The notes under the pieces are model-generated. The model did not search any database, was not told where the DNA came from, and was given only the letters and a program-made list of their open reading frames with translations. The position numbers and the translations under genes were made by a program. Shown in pieces: positions 24,854 through 36,996 of a stretch of DNA of 64,000 nucleotides (position 1 is its first letter; each line of letters begins with the position of its first letter). This stretch comes from Paraphysomonas bandaiensis (lineage: Eukaryota; Chrysophyceae), in assembly GCA_965644295.1 (NCBI GenBank), contig CBFFRP010000432.1:124001-188000 (forward strand), read 5' to 3'.

Positions 24854-26968
24854 CTAGACTGCTTCAGCTTCCCGTGTCCCTTCTTGGTATCTATCATCTG
24901 ACTGTTTCTCCAACATAGCATGTATAAGATCTATCCATATCTGTGATCCAGCATCACTGTCGGTAATATGGTATACCCGTCCCGTCAGGGTTGATAGAAT
25001 ATCGAAGGCATGGGCAGACAACTATCAGCACTATTAGTTGAAGTATTATAGCGCACGAGCAACTTACCGCGTTGCACTTCACGGGATGCTGGGTATCCCA
25101 TGGTATTTCTCCCTTCAGCACCATAGTCGCGGGATCGATATAAATCAGGCGTGGCCTGTCGGTAAGAATCATCATCCGGTGTTTAGAGAACAGTCCCTAA
25201 ACACTGTTCAGAAATAAATCGAAACTAACTATAATGATACTACCTTTCGCTTCCATATGAGGCCTGCAAACACCTGTTCCTCATTGTCCTGCAAGAAAAC
25301 ACGCCACCGGTCCTTGTTGTCTGCATATATCATATATATCACTACCACTAGACAAATCGAAAAATATAACCACATTTTCTACTGGTATGTAAACATAGTT
25401 CCATGCCACGGTAATCCATATACCTGGACTGGGTGGTTCCGCGGTACCTACTTCTACCCCATCCTGCGACCCATATGATCGCATAAGAATGGGGGTGGCC
25501 TCGCCTTCAAATAGCCAGTCGTCGTTCGCACCGTCCTGCATATTATCCGCAGATGGGAATGTTGCAGGGTCAGGCACATACGGTGGCGTCTTTTCCTTCA
25601 GACCGCTCCAATCAATTCCCGAGAAGAATCTGTGGCTCTTAACAATGGACAGGTCATTCTCAGTACCGGCAGCTCCAGACCCCATTCGGTCTCCAGGAGC
25701 AGGCAGCAAAAAACCCTCAATAAGTTCCCTAGATTCCTCATGGATAGTATCAGGGTACTGAACGGGTTCTTCTCCTTCGCAGTGTCGAATTATAGCCTGA
25801 AAAGTTAGATACTCAGAGGGAGAATGGAACGGAGTGCGACCAACAAGCATATTGAATAGAATGCAGCCAAGTGCCCAAATATCACAAGCCCGCGTTGCGT
25901 TTTCATTCTGAAGAACCTATTGAACACAGCAAGCGTATTTAGTATGCAACATAAAACTACGCATGGTATAATACGCAGTCCCAACAATAGCGGCGGATTA
26001 ATGGGACTATGATCAGGCAACTAACCTCCGGTGAGACATATTCTGCCGTTCCGACAAAGCTAGTTCGCATATCCTCATCCCCCCCTTCATTCATAGCTGC
26101 AGTCCCAAAGTCCGTGACTTTGAGATGTCCCTTCGAGGTGATAAGAATATTCTCTGGTTTTAAGTCTCTGTGGATAATGTTGTGCGAATGGAGATAGTCA
26201 ACAGCCTCCACAATCTCAGCGAAGTAAAATTGCGCTGTCGCCGCATCACAAGCGACATCCGATATACCTCGTGATTTATTTTTCTCCCGCTGTGATGAAA
26301 TATATGACCTCAGCTCACCACCATGCGCGAGGTCCATACACATATATAAATAGCCACTGTCTTGGAAAGTGTAATACAATCTGCAAGGGTAACAGTTTAC
26401 TAATCATGTGCAGGGATCCAGTATAACTCCTTACCGTACAATGAAAGGATTATTCAGCTTTGACAATATCGATTTTTCCATCATCACATATTTAACTTTA
26501 TTTTCCTTTTTTATGTGTCGCTTTTCCATTATTTTTACAGCGAATTCATGGTTGTTTTTTTTTAACTTTGCGTGAACTACCCTGGCATAAGCTCCTTCAC
26601 CAAGGCACCGGCCAAAGTAAAAATCAGATGGCTGTTTTGAAGCCTCTGGTTTGCTAATGGACTTGCGTGCAGGTGACGTAGGGGTTCCAGAAAGTTGAAC
26701 GGTCATCAGTTTAGAGTGAGATGTCGGACGTGTCAGTGAACCATCGCTTGACTGGGAATAAGAAAGGCCAGGCAAATCTTCCGATTCGCTAACAATAGAA
26801 TCTGACAATATAATTATTCAAGATACAGATACATTATGTAGAATGTGTTACCGTTCCTAGGCAACTCAGGTTTTGCTGAGGATACATTATTAGTATCTGT
26901 AAATAATCGTCAACTTCATCATGACATACACAAAACAAGTTACCAGCGACATTTTGATCTGATTGCAT
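24854..26968 (-). CDS. PDPK1: 3-phosphoinositide-dependent protein kinase 1 (AGC kinase with PH domain)
   Basis: Eight exons (26968-26944, 26896-26852, 26801-26435, 26380-26026, 25916-25424, 25320-25244, 25196-25068, 25021-24854) give about 552 aa, matching human PDK1 (556). The kinase domain shows the glycine loop [13 protein letters not shown], catalytic Lys in [23 protein letters not shown] in KVTDFGTAA, and the PDK1-type activation loop [15 protein letters not shown] with the autophosphorylated Ser of the SFVGTA motif. The C-terminal PH domain spans [42 protein letters not shown] and [18 protein letters not shown]1 phosphorylates the T-loop of AGC kinases (Akt, S6K, SGK) after recruitment by PIP3 (family knowledge). 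The first exon is 25 nt. All catalytic residues are present. Confidence 0.96.
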
Positions 26969-28719
26969 TTCACAAATATCACTATAATAAAATACAATAA
27001 AAACTGTGATCAATCGTTAATACGACCCGGGTGTGTAATATATAAGGTCGGAAGTATACACTGCTGTCGGGGTTCAGCTCGACAGTTATCTAAAGAAATT
27101 AATCGGTATTAGTAATATCCAAACGCACGAGACGGTTCTTGATATTTAGAAGCGACACAAGCTTCCCTCCAGCAGATACTTCCCGGTATGGATATCTCCT
27201 AGTCGATATAGATTTTCAATGCTCGTTAATCTGACTACTTTCAACTACCCACCCTACCTACCTCTGCACCTGTACTGCATGTTCCTGTATGCACCTACCA
27301 CTGTATGTACCTGTATATGTTGAATTTTATATTCCATGTATGGTATTTCGCCGTATACCGGTATACAAAATACTGTAAAGGATGATTATGTCGGTATACT
27401 GTTATACTACCACCCGTATACTTTCTCACCATAGTTCCAGCAGTATGCATACGGATATAGCAAGATACACATATCTAGATATCTAGATATAGACTATATG
27501 TCCATATATGGTGCCCCGTTCAGTTCATTGTCTTCCATTGTTTGATTAATGTAACTGCGTAAATTCTAAAGAGTATTTCGGACCTCTAGAATATTCCAAG
27601 TCATAAGATATCGATATTTAATCTATAGATTCATGTCGTCAAGCTCATGTGATTATCGTCCATTATTTTGATATCAGTCCAGCTATAATGAAAGTAGCAC
27701 ATCGCTCATTGCATGTTATACACATTATAACCAAATTAGACGCAATGCTATCGACGGTTCTTGGTGTGTCACATAATCTGATGTTCTCGAGTTTGCGTCA
27801 GAGTATATATATTCATAAGAATGAAGCATTGATCTTAGTATTAGCAAAACAATGCTGTGATTATTAGAGTGTAAAGTAATAACACAATAGAGTGAGAATT
27901 ATGAATAACAATACAAAACATAACTATCGTGCACAATGGAATAGTTAGAAGTGTAACTGATAATGACGATGTTATGATGACGATCATGTATCTTCAACAG
28001 ATACTCTCTCTACTTCAGTTCATGACATATTTCATTGAACATTATAACTCACAGATACAATCTTGTATTAAGCTGAATCCTAATAATATGCTAATCGACG
28101 TCTGTGACCTCGTTCTGGATGAGCCTTCGATGATATTGTATTATTTATTGATGGGAGCTACCGTTACAAGTTACAATATAATATCGCAATATATTGTTTC
28201 CAAACTCTGGATGAACGGAATTCTGCAGGCAGAGAAGCTGCGTAAATAAATTTGCAATAGTCATTTGTTTTTACTATTTGTTTTTACTTTTTCCATGAGT
28301 CTCCTAATGAGTTATTATTGAGTGAGTTCTACGTTCAATTAGTCAGATGTCAAACGTTAATAATCATGCTAGAAGGATAAGATCTTACTACTAGGATCGT
28401 TGGGAAACGACGTGGGTATATATTACAATTCTAATAAATTGACCATAGATTACAGAGTTTAGGCATTCGGATAGTCCTGTGTCATTCTAGTTGTTTATAC
28501 TCAAGCTCTGGCGTTGCATTGGGCATTGATCACCTTAGTATGATAGCAGTGTAGAAGTGCATAGTATCTTCTAAAGTTCATGACACACAATTTAAAGCAA
28601 CATAGAAATCCTAATATTAATATTAATCATAAGCTATTTCTCTATACACAATAAAATCATAGTGACAAGAATCCCAACTGGTAATATTCCATCAATGGCA
28701 ACTGTGACACACATAAATA
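26969..28719. other. Intergenic region between PDPK1 and SUMF1
   Basis: The PDPK1 5' flank (26969-27500) includes tac/gtac-rich stretches such as cctgtatgcacctaccactgt and a short tandem atatctag repeat at about 27475-27495. The rest is AT-rich. Two plus-strand frames (27649-27867 and 27929-28249) show no domain and no splice support, so they are not called. Confidence 0.5.
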
Positions 28720-30290
28720 TTAATCGTCAACAGATCGTGCACAGCGAAAACCAAGATTAGAAGTTGCACTATCAGGGGTTGATTGCGTCCTTGCCGCCAC
28801 ACGATATCTACAGTAAAGGAGTTGACATTGAAGTGAGTTGCATAATAATATTGGTAACGAACCGGTAGCAGTAGCTCTTGTGACAGAGGTAGGAGCCGCC
28901 TTTTTTAACTTTATCTGTGCCACTTGCAGGTCCTGTAGGGTTAAGCAATTCATCGTTTCCTTTAGTTGGAGTGTGATTCACAGTCCACCAGTCAGATACC
29001 CATTCCCACACATTTCCTATTGCCCAGATGTACAAGATTAGTGGATCGCTACTTTGTGTATAATGTGAGTGAATCGTAATTCTAACCTATCATGTTGTGC
29101 AGCCCGAGGTCGTTCTGTGGTGGAAAAGAATCTACCGGGGCTGTGAACTCGAACCCATCTTCAGCGGTGTTATTTCTTGGAAATACGCCCTATGGTCAAT
29201 CCCAAATGCGAATTTAGAACGTTAAATACGTGACATAGAAGCTTACTTGGTACACGTTGGCTAGGTGGGGCTTCCCACGAATTCGGAGTTTTTCGCCCCA
29301 TGGGTAGGTTGACGAGGAATGTGTCCCCCCCCTTGCTGCCAGCTCCCACTCCGCTTCTGCATTACAAGCGAATTTACACAATATTTACTTACATGACAAT
29401 CAAGTCATCGCACCTGTTGGCAGCCGAGCTCCACGCCAAGTACAGAAGGCTGTAGCGTCATTCCACGAAACCTACGATCCAATAACCCCAAAAGGTCATA
29501 CCGATGTTCTAGATAACCTTGGTATTGCACCTGCACTACAGGATGTCGTCCTCGATACCTTTCTGGATTGAATACATCTGTCCCAGGTCCTTCTGGCTGG
29601 TACCAATACGCCCCGTTGACCTGACAACTATATTCAGTGTACATTCAGTACATGATTGAACGAGACTCACAGGAAGCCACCATTCTGCGCCGGCAACAGC
29701 CTGGGTAATAGAGTCTTTTATTTGTAATGGAACCGCAGACTCAAACACGAAGGACCTAGCAAAAATTACAACATAGAACGTAAAGCTTTCAGTCGCACCA
29801 GCCATATTTTTCACTTTCAGATACATAAGACGTATTCTTAACAAATTTTAAGAAATCTTCATTGGAGACCTATATTTCACGAAAAATATAAATTCACCTG
29901 CTACATAAATTGTAGTCGTACTTCGTATTTGTCAATATAGTAGGGGCTCAACTTAACAGCTCGTTTAGGACTCTCGCCATCCTAACATACAGAAATCTTC
30001 ACCAAATCAGGATATAAGTACTACAACAGTTATACCAACGGAATCACTGGTTTACTAATGCCCACATGGAATGAGCCTCCTTTCACCAACACCACAGCCT
30101 CACTATAGGATCCATGAGGCGATAAGGAAGGCATCTCTCTGCTTTCACAAGTTTCTATCTCTAAACCCATGGGGTCTTTCCTGCTATCACGGTCCAAACC
30201 AGAGCACCCGCAACCACTGCCCTCATCTGCAAAGGACAACCTCACAATCAGATAATAGAGCACGACTGCGATATACTTGGACATCGGCAT
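28720..30290 (-). CDS. SUMF1: Formylglycine-generating enzyme (sulfatase-modifying factor 1)
   Basis: About ten short exons reconstruct a full FGE. The start [20 protein letters not shown] is a signal peptide, followed by a Cys-rich segment (GCGCSGLD) like the FGE N-terminal extension. Core blocks in order are [159 protein letters not shown] and [20 protein letters not shown]. The two cysteines of SYLCHKSYC are the copper-binding catalytic pair. FGE oxidises a sulfatase cysteine to formylglycine in the ER (family knowledge), so this organism should have eukaryotic-type sulfatases. Confidence 0.95.
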
Positions 30291-30500
30291 AATGTGCGAC
30301 TCTATAGCTGATGATTGCTGAATGCAGTGTCCAGTGTTCAATCCAATTATGCATATCTACACTGCAACTTTTTTCTGTAAAATGTGGAAGGTACCGTACT
30401 CAAGCCCGCACCATAATGGTGTGGAACTATATAAGTGGTGATGATGAGTGACCAGTGGTATGTATGGTGTTGCTGGTGAGTAATAGATCCAGGGAGGTGG
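30291..30500. promoter_or_regulatory. Divergent flank of SUMF1 and the recombinase element
   Basis: Only 210 bp separate the SUMF1 start from the recombinase frame. It contains tgg/gtg-rich repeats (30421-30490) and a short imperfect hairpin, gcaccataatggtgtg at about 30408. The recombinase element may have inserted into the SUMF1 promoter region. Confidence 0.4.
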
Positions 30501-32724
30501 GTGTTGAAGGAGGAGCTCTCTCATCACAGCATGGTATCATACATACAGAACATAATAACAGCGAGAACATATCATAGTAGCATGGAATCAACTACCACGG
30601 AATCAACTACCACGGAATCAACTACCACGGAATCAACTACCACGGAATCAACTACCACAGGGGGCATTAGAAAAGTCGGTGATGGGGAAACCAAAAATCG
30701 TAACTCCTCTGCGTTAGCTCAGTTTGCGAAGTACTTGGAGATGCGGTTCGACGGGAAGAAGAGGTATAAGGAACTCATAGACAGTGATATAAATGTAGAA
30801 CTATTTCAATGTTTCGGTGGCTTTTTGATCGATCACGCCGTCCATGGAACAACGAAGAAGCCTTTGACCCTAGGTACTGCTTGGCAGTATTTGTCAGACA
30901 CGAAGACTGCGCTGACGAAGCGATTTAAAAGAAATGAGTTATTAAGCAGCTCCAATGAGCTGTGGTACAAAGATGTGAGAGCGGCAGTATCAAAGCATAT
31001 TATCAAGCGGTGTATCGCACAAGGAGTGCGTATATCAGAGAAAACAAGTCCAGTGGGGAAAGAACTAATGAAGCGCATAGGTGAATACATTATACATCGG
31101 GCATCTGATTTCTCCGGTAAGTGGACATACTTCACATATCTATGATTTACTGTATGCTAATAAACTTTATTTAGAAGTGAAGAAGTATTCATTGTACAAT
31201 CTCTATTTGGTTTTCACGTTTGCTGCTGTTGGTCGGGTGTCTGAAGCAATGTTTGCTTCGTATAATAATGCAATGTGGCACTGCGATGGATACTTAACGT
31301 TTGATTGGACAGAATTGAAGGTGGCTTCTATCAAAACAATGAACTTTTTTCCCGACTACTCTTGTCTAGAGACTTGTGTTTTCTTCGCTTATTCAATGTA
31401 CTGGATGTCCTGTACTGCAGCAGATCTCAACGGTGACTTCGTCTTTCCAGATCTAGCATTGACTACATCAAGCGCTAGTCAATTTGTTTCTAAGCTACTA
31501 AAACAAATGATCGGGAAGGTACCTGGAGTTACAAAGGAAACAACAGGCAAGGGTCTTAGAGTCGGGGCTGCAACTGACATAGCCAGTAGTCAGTCAGGCG
31601 GCATCTTCCATGCGATTATGCGTGGAGGATGGGACTTCTCCGGAGAGTGCAGCATTTTTGAGTATATCATGGGACTAGATGTCACTATTGCTGTGGGTGG
31701 AAAAATTTTAAGTGGCTACTCTAATCCCAGGAATAAGATATATCCACCCGAGTGTGTATTTATCAACAATGGAAACCGAGAACAAGTGATGGCGTTAATC
31801 GAAACATGTTATCCACTCACTTACCCAGAATTTGGGGTTGATGGCTGTCTATTTCAATTTAAACTCTCTGTGTTTGCTACATTCCTTATGAGGTTACCAT
31901 CATTTGTTTCTAAATACACGGCACAACATGCAGTGGTTTGTAAATTCAAGCACAACATGATGCGCCACCATTTCACTTGGAATGACATAATGCAATGGAG
32001 TGCTGCGATTGAGGAGGAATGGCTTCGCCTTAATTTTGTAGACACAAGAAATGTAGACGAAATTTACCAGGAGAATCGCATTCTTCGAGACCAAATACAA
32101 CAGCTTCATAGAAAGTGTGACACCCAAACTATTGCAATAGCTGATCTGCACAAGAAATTAGACACTGCTGTGGCTGATATTCTAGAAGGCTTGAAAAATA
32201 TTCCAACGGATACCACTATACCAACTTCAGAGACTGTATCACGGATACCTACATCGCCTACAGTCTTGCCTCCGATTACTGAAGGACCTTCCAAAGGTCC
32301 ATCCACTACTACGACAAATGTTTTTCAATACATGAGAGTTAACATGCAGCGCATGCCCCATATATCCTTCATTCAATATAAAACTCTCGAAAAATTATGC
32401 TTATCAACAGTTATTATTGACTATTTTGATTATGAATTACATGAAATTGTAGGAAAGAGATACCCTATGGTAGACAACGTCAACAAACAGAAAAAACTAA
32501 ATCGAGTATTGACTAAAGGACTCGGCCTATTGTACGATGACGAGAAACGTTTTCTTGATGAGCCGAAACCCTGTATGGCAAGTCAGTCTACTTCGTACAG
32601 AGAATGGAAGAGTAATTTAAAATGCATAGCTGAAAAGGTTGAATTGCGTGTTATTGTTGATTTATTTGGTCAGGAAAATTACGACAAGTTTCACCCCAAA
32701 AAAAAGCCTCTAAGAAATACATAA
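30501..32724 (+). mobile_element. Crypton-like tyrosine recombinase (transposable element)
   Basis: Two exons (30501-31116 and 31175-32724) give about 721 aa. An N-terminal ESTTT repeat precedes a core-binding-like helical region (AQFAKYLEMRFDG ... DHAVHGTTKKPLTLGT). The catalytic part has Arg I in TFAAVGRVSEAMF, box II as TGKGLRVGAATDIA (the usual His replaced by Lys/Gly, Arg kept), the GW of MRGGWDFSGE and the nucleophile candidate Tyr in SIFEYIM. This R-(H)xxR-W-Y order is that of tyrosine recombinases encoded by Crypton and DIRS elements. No reverse transcriptase is nearby, which favours a Crypton. Beyond the catalytic domain is a coiled segment and a basic C-terminal domain. The frame stops just after an eight-A run at about 32697; in another frame the same DNA continues to a nuclear-localisation-like PRTKKRKL and stop at 32825, suggesting a one-base indel (real decay or a sequence error). 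Confidence 0.75.
30584..30658 (+). repeat. Coding 15-bp tandem repeat x5
   Basis: The unit ggaatcaactaccac is repeated five times perfectly or nearly so and encodes ESTTT five times near the N-terminus of the recombinase. The near-identity of the copies suggests recent expansion. Confidence 0.9.
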
Positions 32725-32801
32725 ACAGTATATATGATGCAATGAGTGCACGAAGGGACAGTGATGGTAACATTATTCCAAGGACAAAGAAAAGGAAACT
32801 T

Positions 32802-33357
32802 CAGTCTGATGTTAGTAATCTGTAGAATGCCAATATATGTATTCATTTATAACCACTCCATCAACTTTTTATAATGTACCCTTATAATTAATGATTCATT
32901 AGTAATTGGAATACATCGTATCATTATTTACAGAGCATACAACAGTATAATCAACCATTACAGCGTTCAGCATTTTATTATTCGACACAGTCTGATGTTA
33001 GTAATCTGTAGAATGCCTATATGTATTCATTTATAACCACTCCATCAACTTTTTATAATGTACCCTTATAATTAATGATTCATTAGTAATTGGAATACAT
33101 CGTATCATTATTTACAGAGCATACAACAGTATAATCAACCATTACAGCGTGCAGCATTTTATTATTCGACACAGTCTGATGTTAGTAATCTGTAGAATGC
33201 CTATATGTATTCATTTATAACCACTCCATCAACTTTTTATACTGTACCCTTATAATTAATGATTCATTAGTAATTGGAATACATCGTATCATTATTTACA
33301 GAGCATACAACAGTATAATCAACCATCACAGCGTTCAGCATTTTATTATTCCACACC
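32802..33357 (+). repeat. Tandem repeat, unit 184-186 bp, three copies
   Basis: Copies start at 32802, 32988 and 33172 with the words cagtctgatgttagtaatct and then gtagaatgcc. Copies differ by only a few substitutions and one short indel. The first words of each copy are the last codons and stop of the recombinase in its alternative frame, so the array is a repeated 3' end of that element. Confidence 0.92.
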
Positions 33358-33730
33358 GTTCAGAATTCTTATCACATACAGCCATACTGCATACCCTTAC
33401 ACAACATGACACATATTCACTGCAAGATGGAACAGGGGCAGCCGGGCGCTTGTGTCGCTTAGGCATCCCTCTTGCACCGGTAAGTATAAACGTCATTGCG
33501 CCTACAACAGCATAATAAACCATCACAGCCTTCAGCATTTTATTATTCCACACCGTTCAGAATTCTTATCACATACAGCCATACTGCATACCCTTACACA
33601 ACATGACACATATTCACTGCAAGATGGTACAGGGGCAGCCGGGCGCTTGTGTCGCTTAGGCATCCCTCTTGCACCGGTAAGTATAAACGTCATTGCGCCT
33701 ACAACAGCATAATAAACCATGACAACATTC
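33341..33730. repeat. Tandem repeat, unit 197 bp, two copies, with repeated minus-strand open frame
   Basis: Near-identical copies begin at 33341 and 33538 (ttttattattccacaccg). On the minus strand each copy is open for about 70-78 codons (33335-33553 and 33532-33768), with a hydrophobic N-terminus (VMVYYAVVGAMTFILT), then GARGMPKRHKRPAAP and seven cysteines in SCSEYVSCCVRVCSMAVCDK plus NSERCGIIKC. The stop of the upstream copy overlaps the ATG of the next (atgctga). It could be a small secreted Cys-rich peptide gene in tandem, or just repeat DNA that happens to be open. I put coding at about 0.2. Confidence 0.85.
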
Positions 33731-33845
33731 AGCATATCATATACCATCACACAACATAGTGCATGCATGATATACAGCCTTCTATTCCTTCAAATGTACC
33801 ACTTCTCATCTCTCTACATACCTGACACTTTAAATAGGATGATGG

Positions 33846-33862
33846 GAGCATGATGCTCCCAC
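33846..33862. repeat. Short perfect hairpin
   Basis: gggagcat-g-atgctccc: an 8-bp stem with a one-base centre, lying in repeat-rich DNA downstream of the recombinase element. Confidence 0.8.
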
Positions 33863-34187
33863 CTGGAATTCAATCATTGATATCCATATCAAATCACTTC
33901 ATACCATAATATACAGCCCTTCACAGTTCCTCTCCATACAGCCTTATAAACCTCGTCCAGTAACTGCATATCTCATCTCACAGTTTCATGAAATAAGATG
34001 GTAGCAACATGTTATCACCTATCATTCAAGCACTCATTAACGTGTATCTGCTGCATATGGCTGCCTCGTCATATTACTATATACATATACTCGATGCATG
34101 TGATATGATGCACTATGCTATGATGCACTCTGCTGATTGGATCACTCGATGGGCGCACTTGCTGTGCGGCCTTTGTGTAAAAACAAG

Positions 34188-34205
34188 GGTGCGGGATCCC
34201 GCACC
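34188..34205. repeat. 18-bp GC-rich palindrome
   Basis: ggtgcggga is followed directly by its reverse complement tcccgcacc, then by another gcacc/ggtgc pair (tgcggtgcgggc). It stands out in AT-rich surroundings and may be an end or insertion footprint of a small element. Confidence 0.8.
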
Positions 34206-34448
34206 TGCGGTGCGGGCTAAATAATTTTTCCCATCCAGACATTCAAATTATAATACTGACCTCTGTACGATACGATGGTGTGATTCTGACAATTTGCACG
34301 ATGTCGACAATAAGTGTGATGCTTTGTTCAATAAGTTATCTGTCGTAACAATTTCAGCTGCAGATTAGTTACCACACTATAACTGAATCGCCGCTTCAGC
34401 CAAATCTTTTAAAACAACTTTGAATTTATACTTACAATAAATAAAATT

Positions 34449-34910
34449 ATGAAACAAACCACGCAGAATAAATCTGGTTTTCCCAAATTACCCAAGGAAG
34501 AAAATAATGAGAATTGTCAGTCCATATTCTGGAATATGTTGTGTTGTATTGAAGCTGGGGCGCCAGGAAGAGTTCTTGTACATGAACTTGCATACACTTC
34601 ACAATGCGATCATATCAATGATCTTAGCCATGTTCGTGATTCGTTTGAAAATGCGCTTTCATCAACAACTCTCAAGTCAATCTTGAAGTTTTCTATTGAC
34701 CCTTACGACAAGGAAAAGGCTGAAATCGTAACGTCGCATTACGCTTCATGGGCTGATAAAGAAATTTATAAAGGCCTTAACACTTGGAATAAAATATACT
34801 ATCAAACATACTTCCGATGGGCGAAATGGGCCAGTGAAAATGCTTTGTTTTCGGGATCATTGGGAAGGATATTCAAAATGTATCGACGTCTTGCCAAGAA
34901 AGAAGTGTGA
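34449..34910 (+). CDS. Hypothetical protein, 153 aa
   Basis: A single uninterrupted frame, MKQTTQNKSGFPKLPKEE through KMYRRLAKKEV. It is predicted mostly helical, with an aromatic C-terminal stretch (YYQTYFRWAKWASENALF) and a basic end. No signal peptide, membrane segment or known motif. It lies 1.7 kb downstream of the recombinase in repeat-rich DNA, so it may be an accessory or decayed gene of a mobile element, or a lineage-specific host gene. Confidence 0.4.
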   Translation: MKQTTQNKSGFPKLPKEENNENCQSIFWNMLCCIEAGAPGRVLVHELAYTSQCDHINDLSHVRDSFENALSSTTLKSILKFSIDPYDKEKAEIVTSHYASWADKEIYKGLNTWNKIYYQTYFRWAKWASENALFSGSLGRIFKMYRRLAKKEV

Positions 34911-36996
34911 TAAATTAAGTCCACTATTGACTCGGAAAATATTATGAATGAAGGAAATAAATTGACTCTGGTCGTCAAGAATTATAACTCTTAAAAATGC
35001 CAAAAAATGACACATCTGCCTGGAATTTTGCTTTGTGGTGTCGCTCTCTTTAAATTTTAGGCTTGTATACCGGTTTACTTTGTTTCGTTCTATAATATTT
35101 CGCACAATATAATTAAAATTGACCATTTTTTTCCCAGTAAACTTTTGTAGAAAATCAACCAAACACCTCTTAATAACACCTGACTCGACCTGGGTAAATG
35201 ACAGTGAAAGGAATCGGATGATCAAAAGTGTTGTTCAATAAGGATTTGTAGTCAAAACAGCTTCTTTTAGCTTATAAAGTATTTATTCAAAACAAACTGC
35301 AAATAATTGTTACTGTAGAATATTAATAGAGATAATATTAGTATAATATATATATAAAGTTATTATATATATAAATGCATTGTAACTTCAGCACTAAAAA
35401 TAGTCACTGAGGCATAATTGTTTTACTTACCATTCTGGTCGTAGTCAATGATAGTATTATTATTTTGAAAAGGAGTTTCTTGTTCCTTATATTACAACCA
35501 AGAATGTTGAAAACTCACCAGGGCCTATTAAAAGCAAACTTAATGGTTCATTATATTTAATATTACTTAAAATTATTATAGTTCGTTTGTTATTGGTGAA
35601 CATTGTTATTGGTGAACATTAACGACTGTTCTTCGTCATTATTGCACAAATGGGAATTTTGCTGCTTGTCATATGAAAAAAAGATTAGCCTGCCACCTGG
35701 AGTTATCAATACTATTCCGGAAAAGCTATCAATTTTTCCGATAAATTCAAATCACAGCGACCATACTTCTGCTTTCATTGTATCAATATCTTGAAATATA
35801 TATAGTCGCGAGGCAAATTGAGAGGAGTATAAATTTCTGATATTTTGTGTAGTATACGTGTTTACAATGTAGAATGATTTCGCATACCTGTGCATATAGG
35901 GCGTTGAAGAGTTTCTGTTGACTAGAGAAGATCATATCGGTACTCCTTTGGTTTTGGCTCTGCTGAATTGTAGCTCAAGTCGATCGTAGTGCAGGACATA
36001 TAATTTATGGAGCGACATTTTGTGGCGCCTGTACACATCTTGTGGATACTTATGTTCTTCTTGGTGTCCGATAGTTGTAACAAGTAGACTAATTCACTCA
36101 TCAGATTTTGTACTGTTTTAACGGTTTGCAGGATTTCTAGTATTGGTATGTATTAGGTATATATTTCAAATGCTTATATAGTAATAAATTATCCCAATAA
36201 AAGTATTAAAATCAATATAATTGCAATGAATCCATAATATCGCAATATATCTATACTTCCTCTGCGTATAGTTACACAACAAGTATAAAGATTATTAGCT
36301 GTATACAACACTCTTGATATGTAATGACACCACACATATATAAAGCAGCAATATTTAATCACTCCACATGTTCCCCTTGAACAATACATCAGCCACGACC
36401 TTCACTTTACTCCCCCTTCAATAGAAGTGAAGGTGGCGTGTCTTTATGCCACTTCGTAATGAGGCTCTATATCTGTATATCACCTCGCTAGGGATGAATG
36501 ACTGTATCCTTTATCTGCTGAAAACATCCACAGGCTATGTGTTACCCTTCACATTATACAAACAACCATGTATAGCCCTCATGACAGCTCAGCCCCAAGT
36601 TGGTCTTCTGCCTCTACATTCTATCTGCATATATCTGAATGCCTGCATACTTCTAGAGCAAGATATGCATGATCACTCTGTATATGATATACACCAGTAT
36701 ACGCACCGGTATACCATGGGTATACTTCTACTGCACTATATACACAAGTGACATTGGTGCTGCTGGTGATGGGGATTGGGACTGTTGTATTATGAAATGT
36801 GTGTACATGAACGACGTAGATGTAAGAGACACAGCAGAGCAGAGTACACATACACTCACATACAGCGTACAGACATACATACCTCCACATACACACATAC
36901 ATATACACACATACATACATATACATTACCACATCACTTCATCTCAACCACCTTATTCACCAACTCACTCCTACACCTTAAGTATCATTCTCTACT
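34911..36996. other. Gene-free AT-rich spacer; mL53 5' flank
   Basis: Very AT-rich from 35200 to 35600 (runs of tatata). I see no gene on either strand. The last 150 bp before mL53 (about 36845-36930) is an acac/atac microsatellite-like tract, as found upstream of several genes here. Confidence 0.5.

Noticed and set aside
27929-28249. 106-codon plus frame between PDPK1 and SUMF1
   Set aside because: Amino-acid composition reflects AT-rich DNA and no domain or homologue is recognised.
32802-33730. CRISPR array
   Set aside because: Units of 184-197 bp are near-identical throughout with no short repeat/unique spacer structure, and the genome is eukaryotic.
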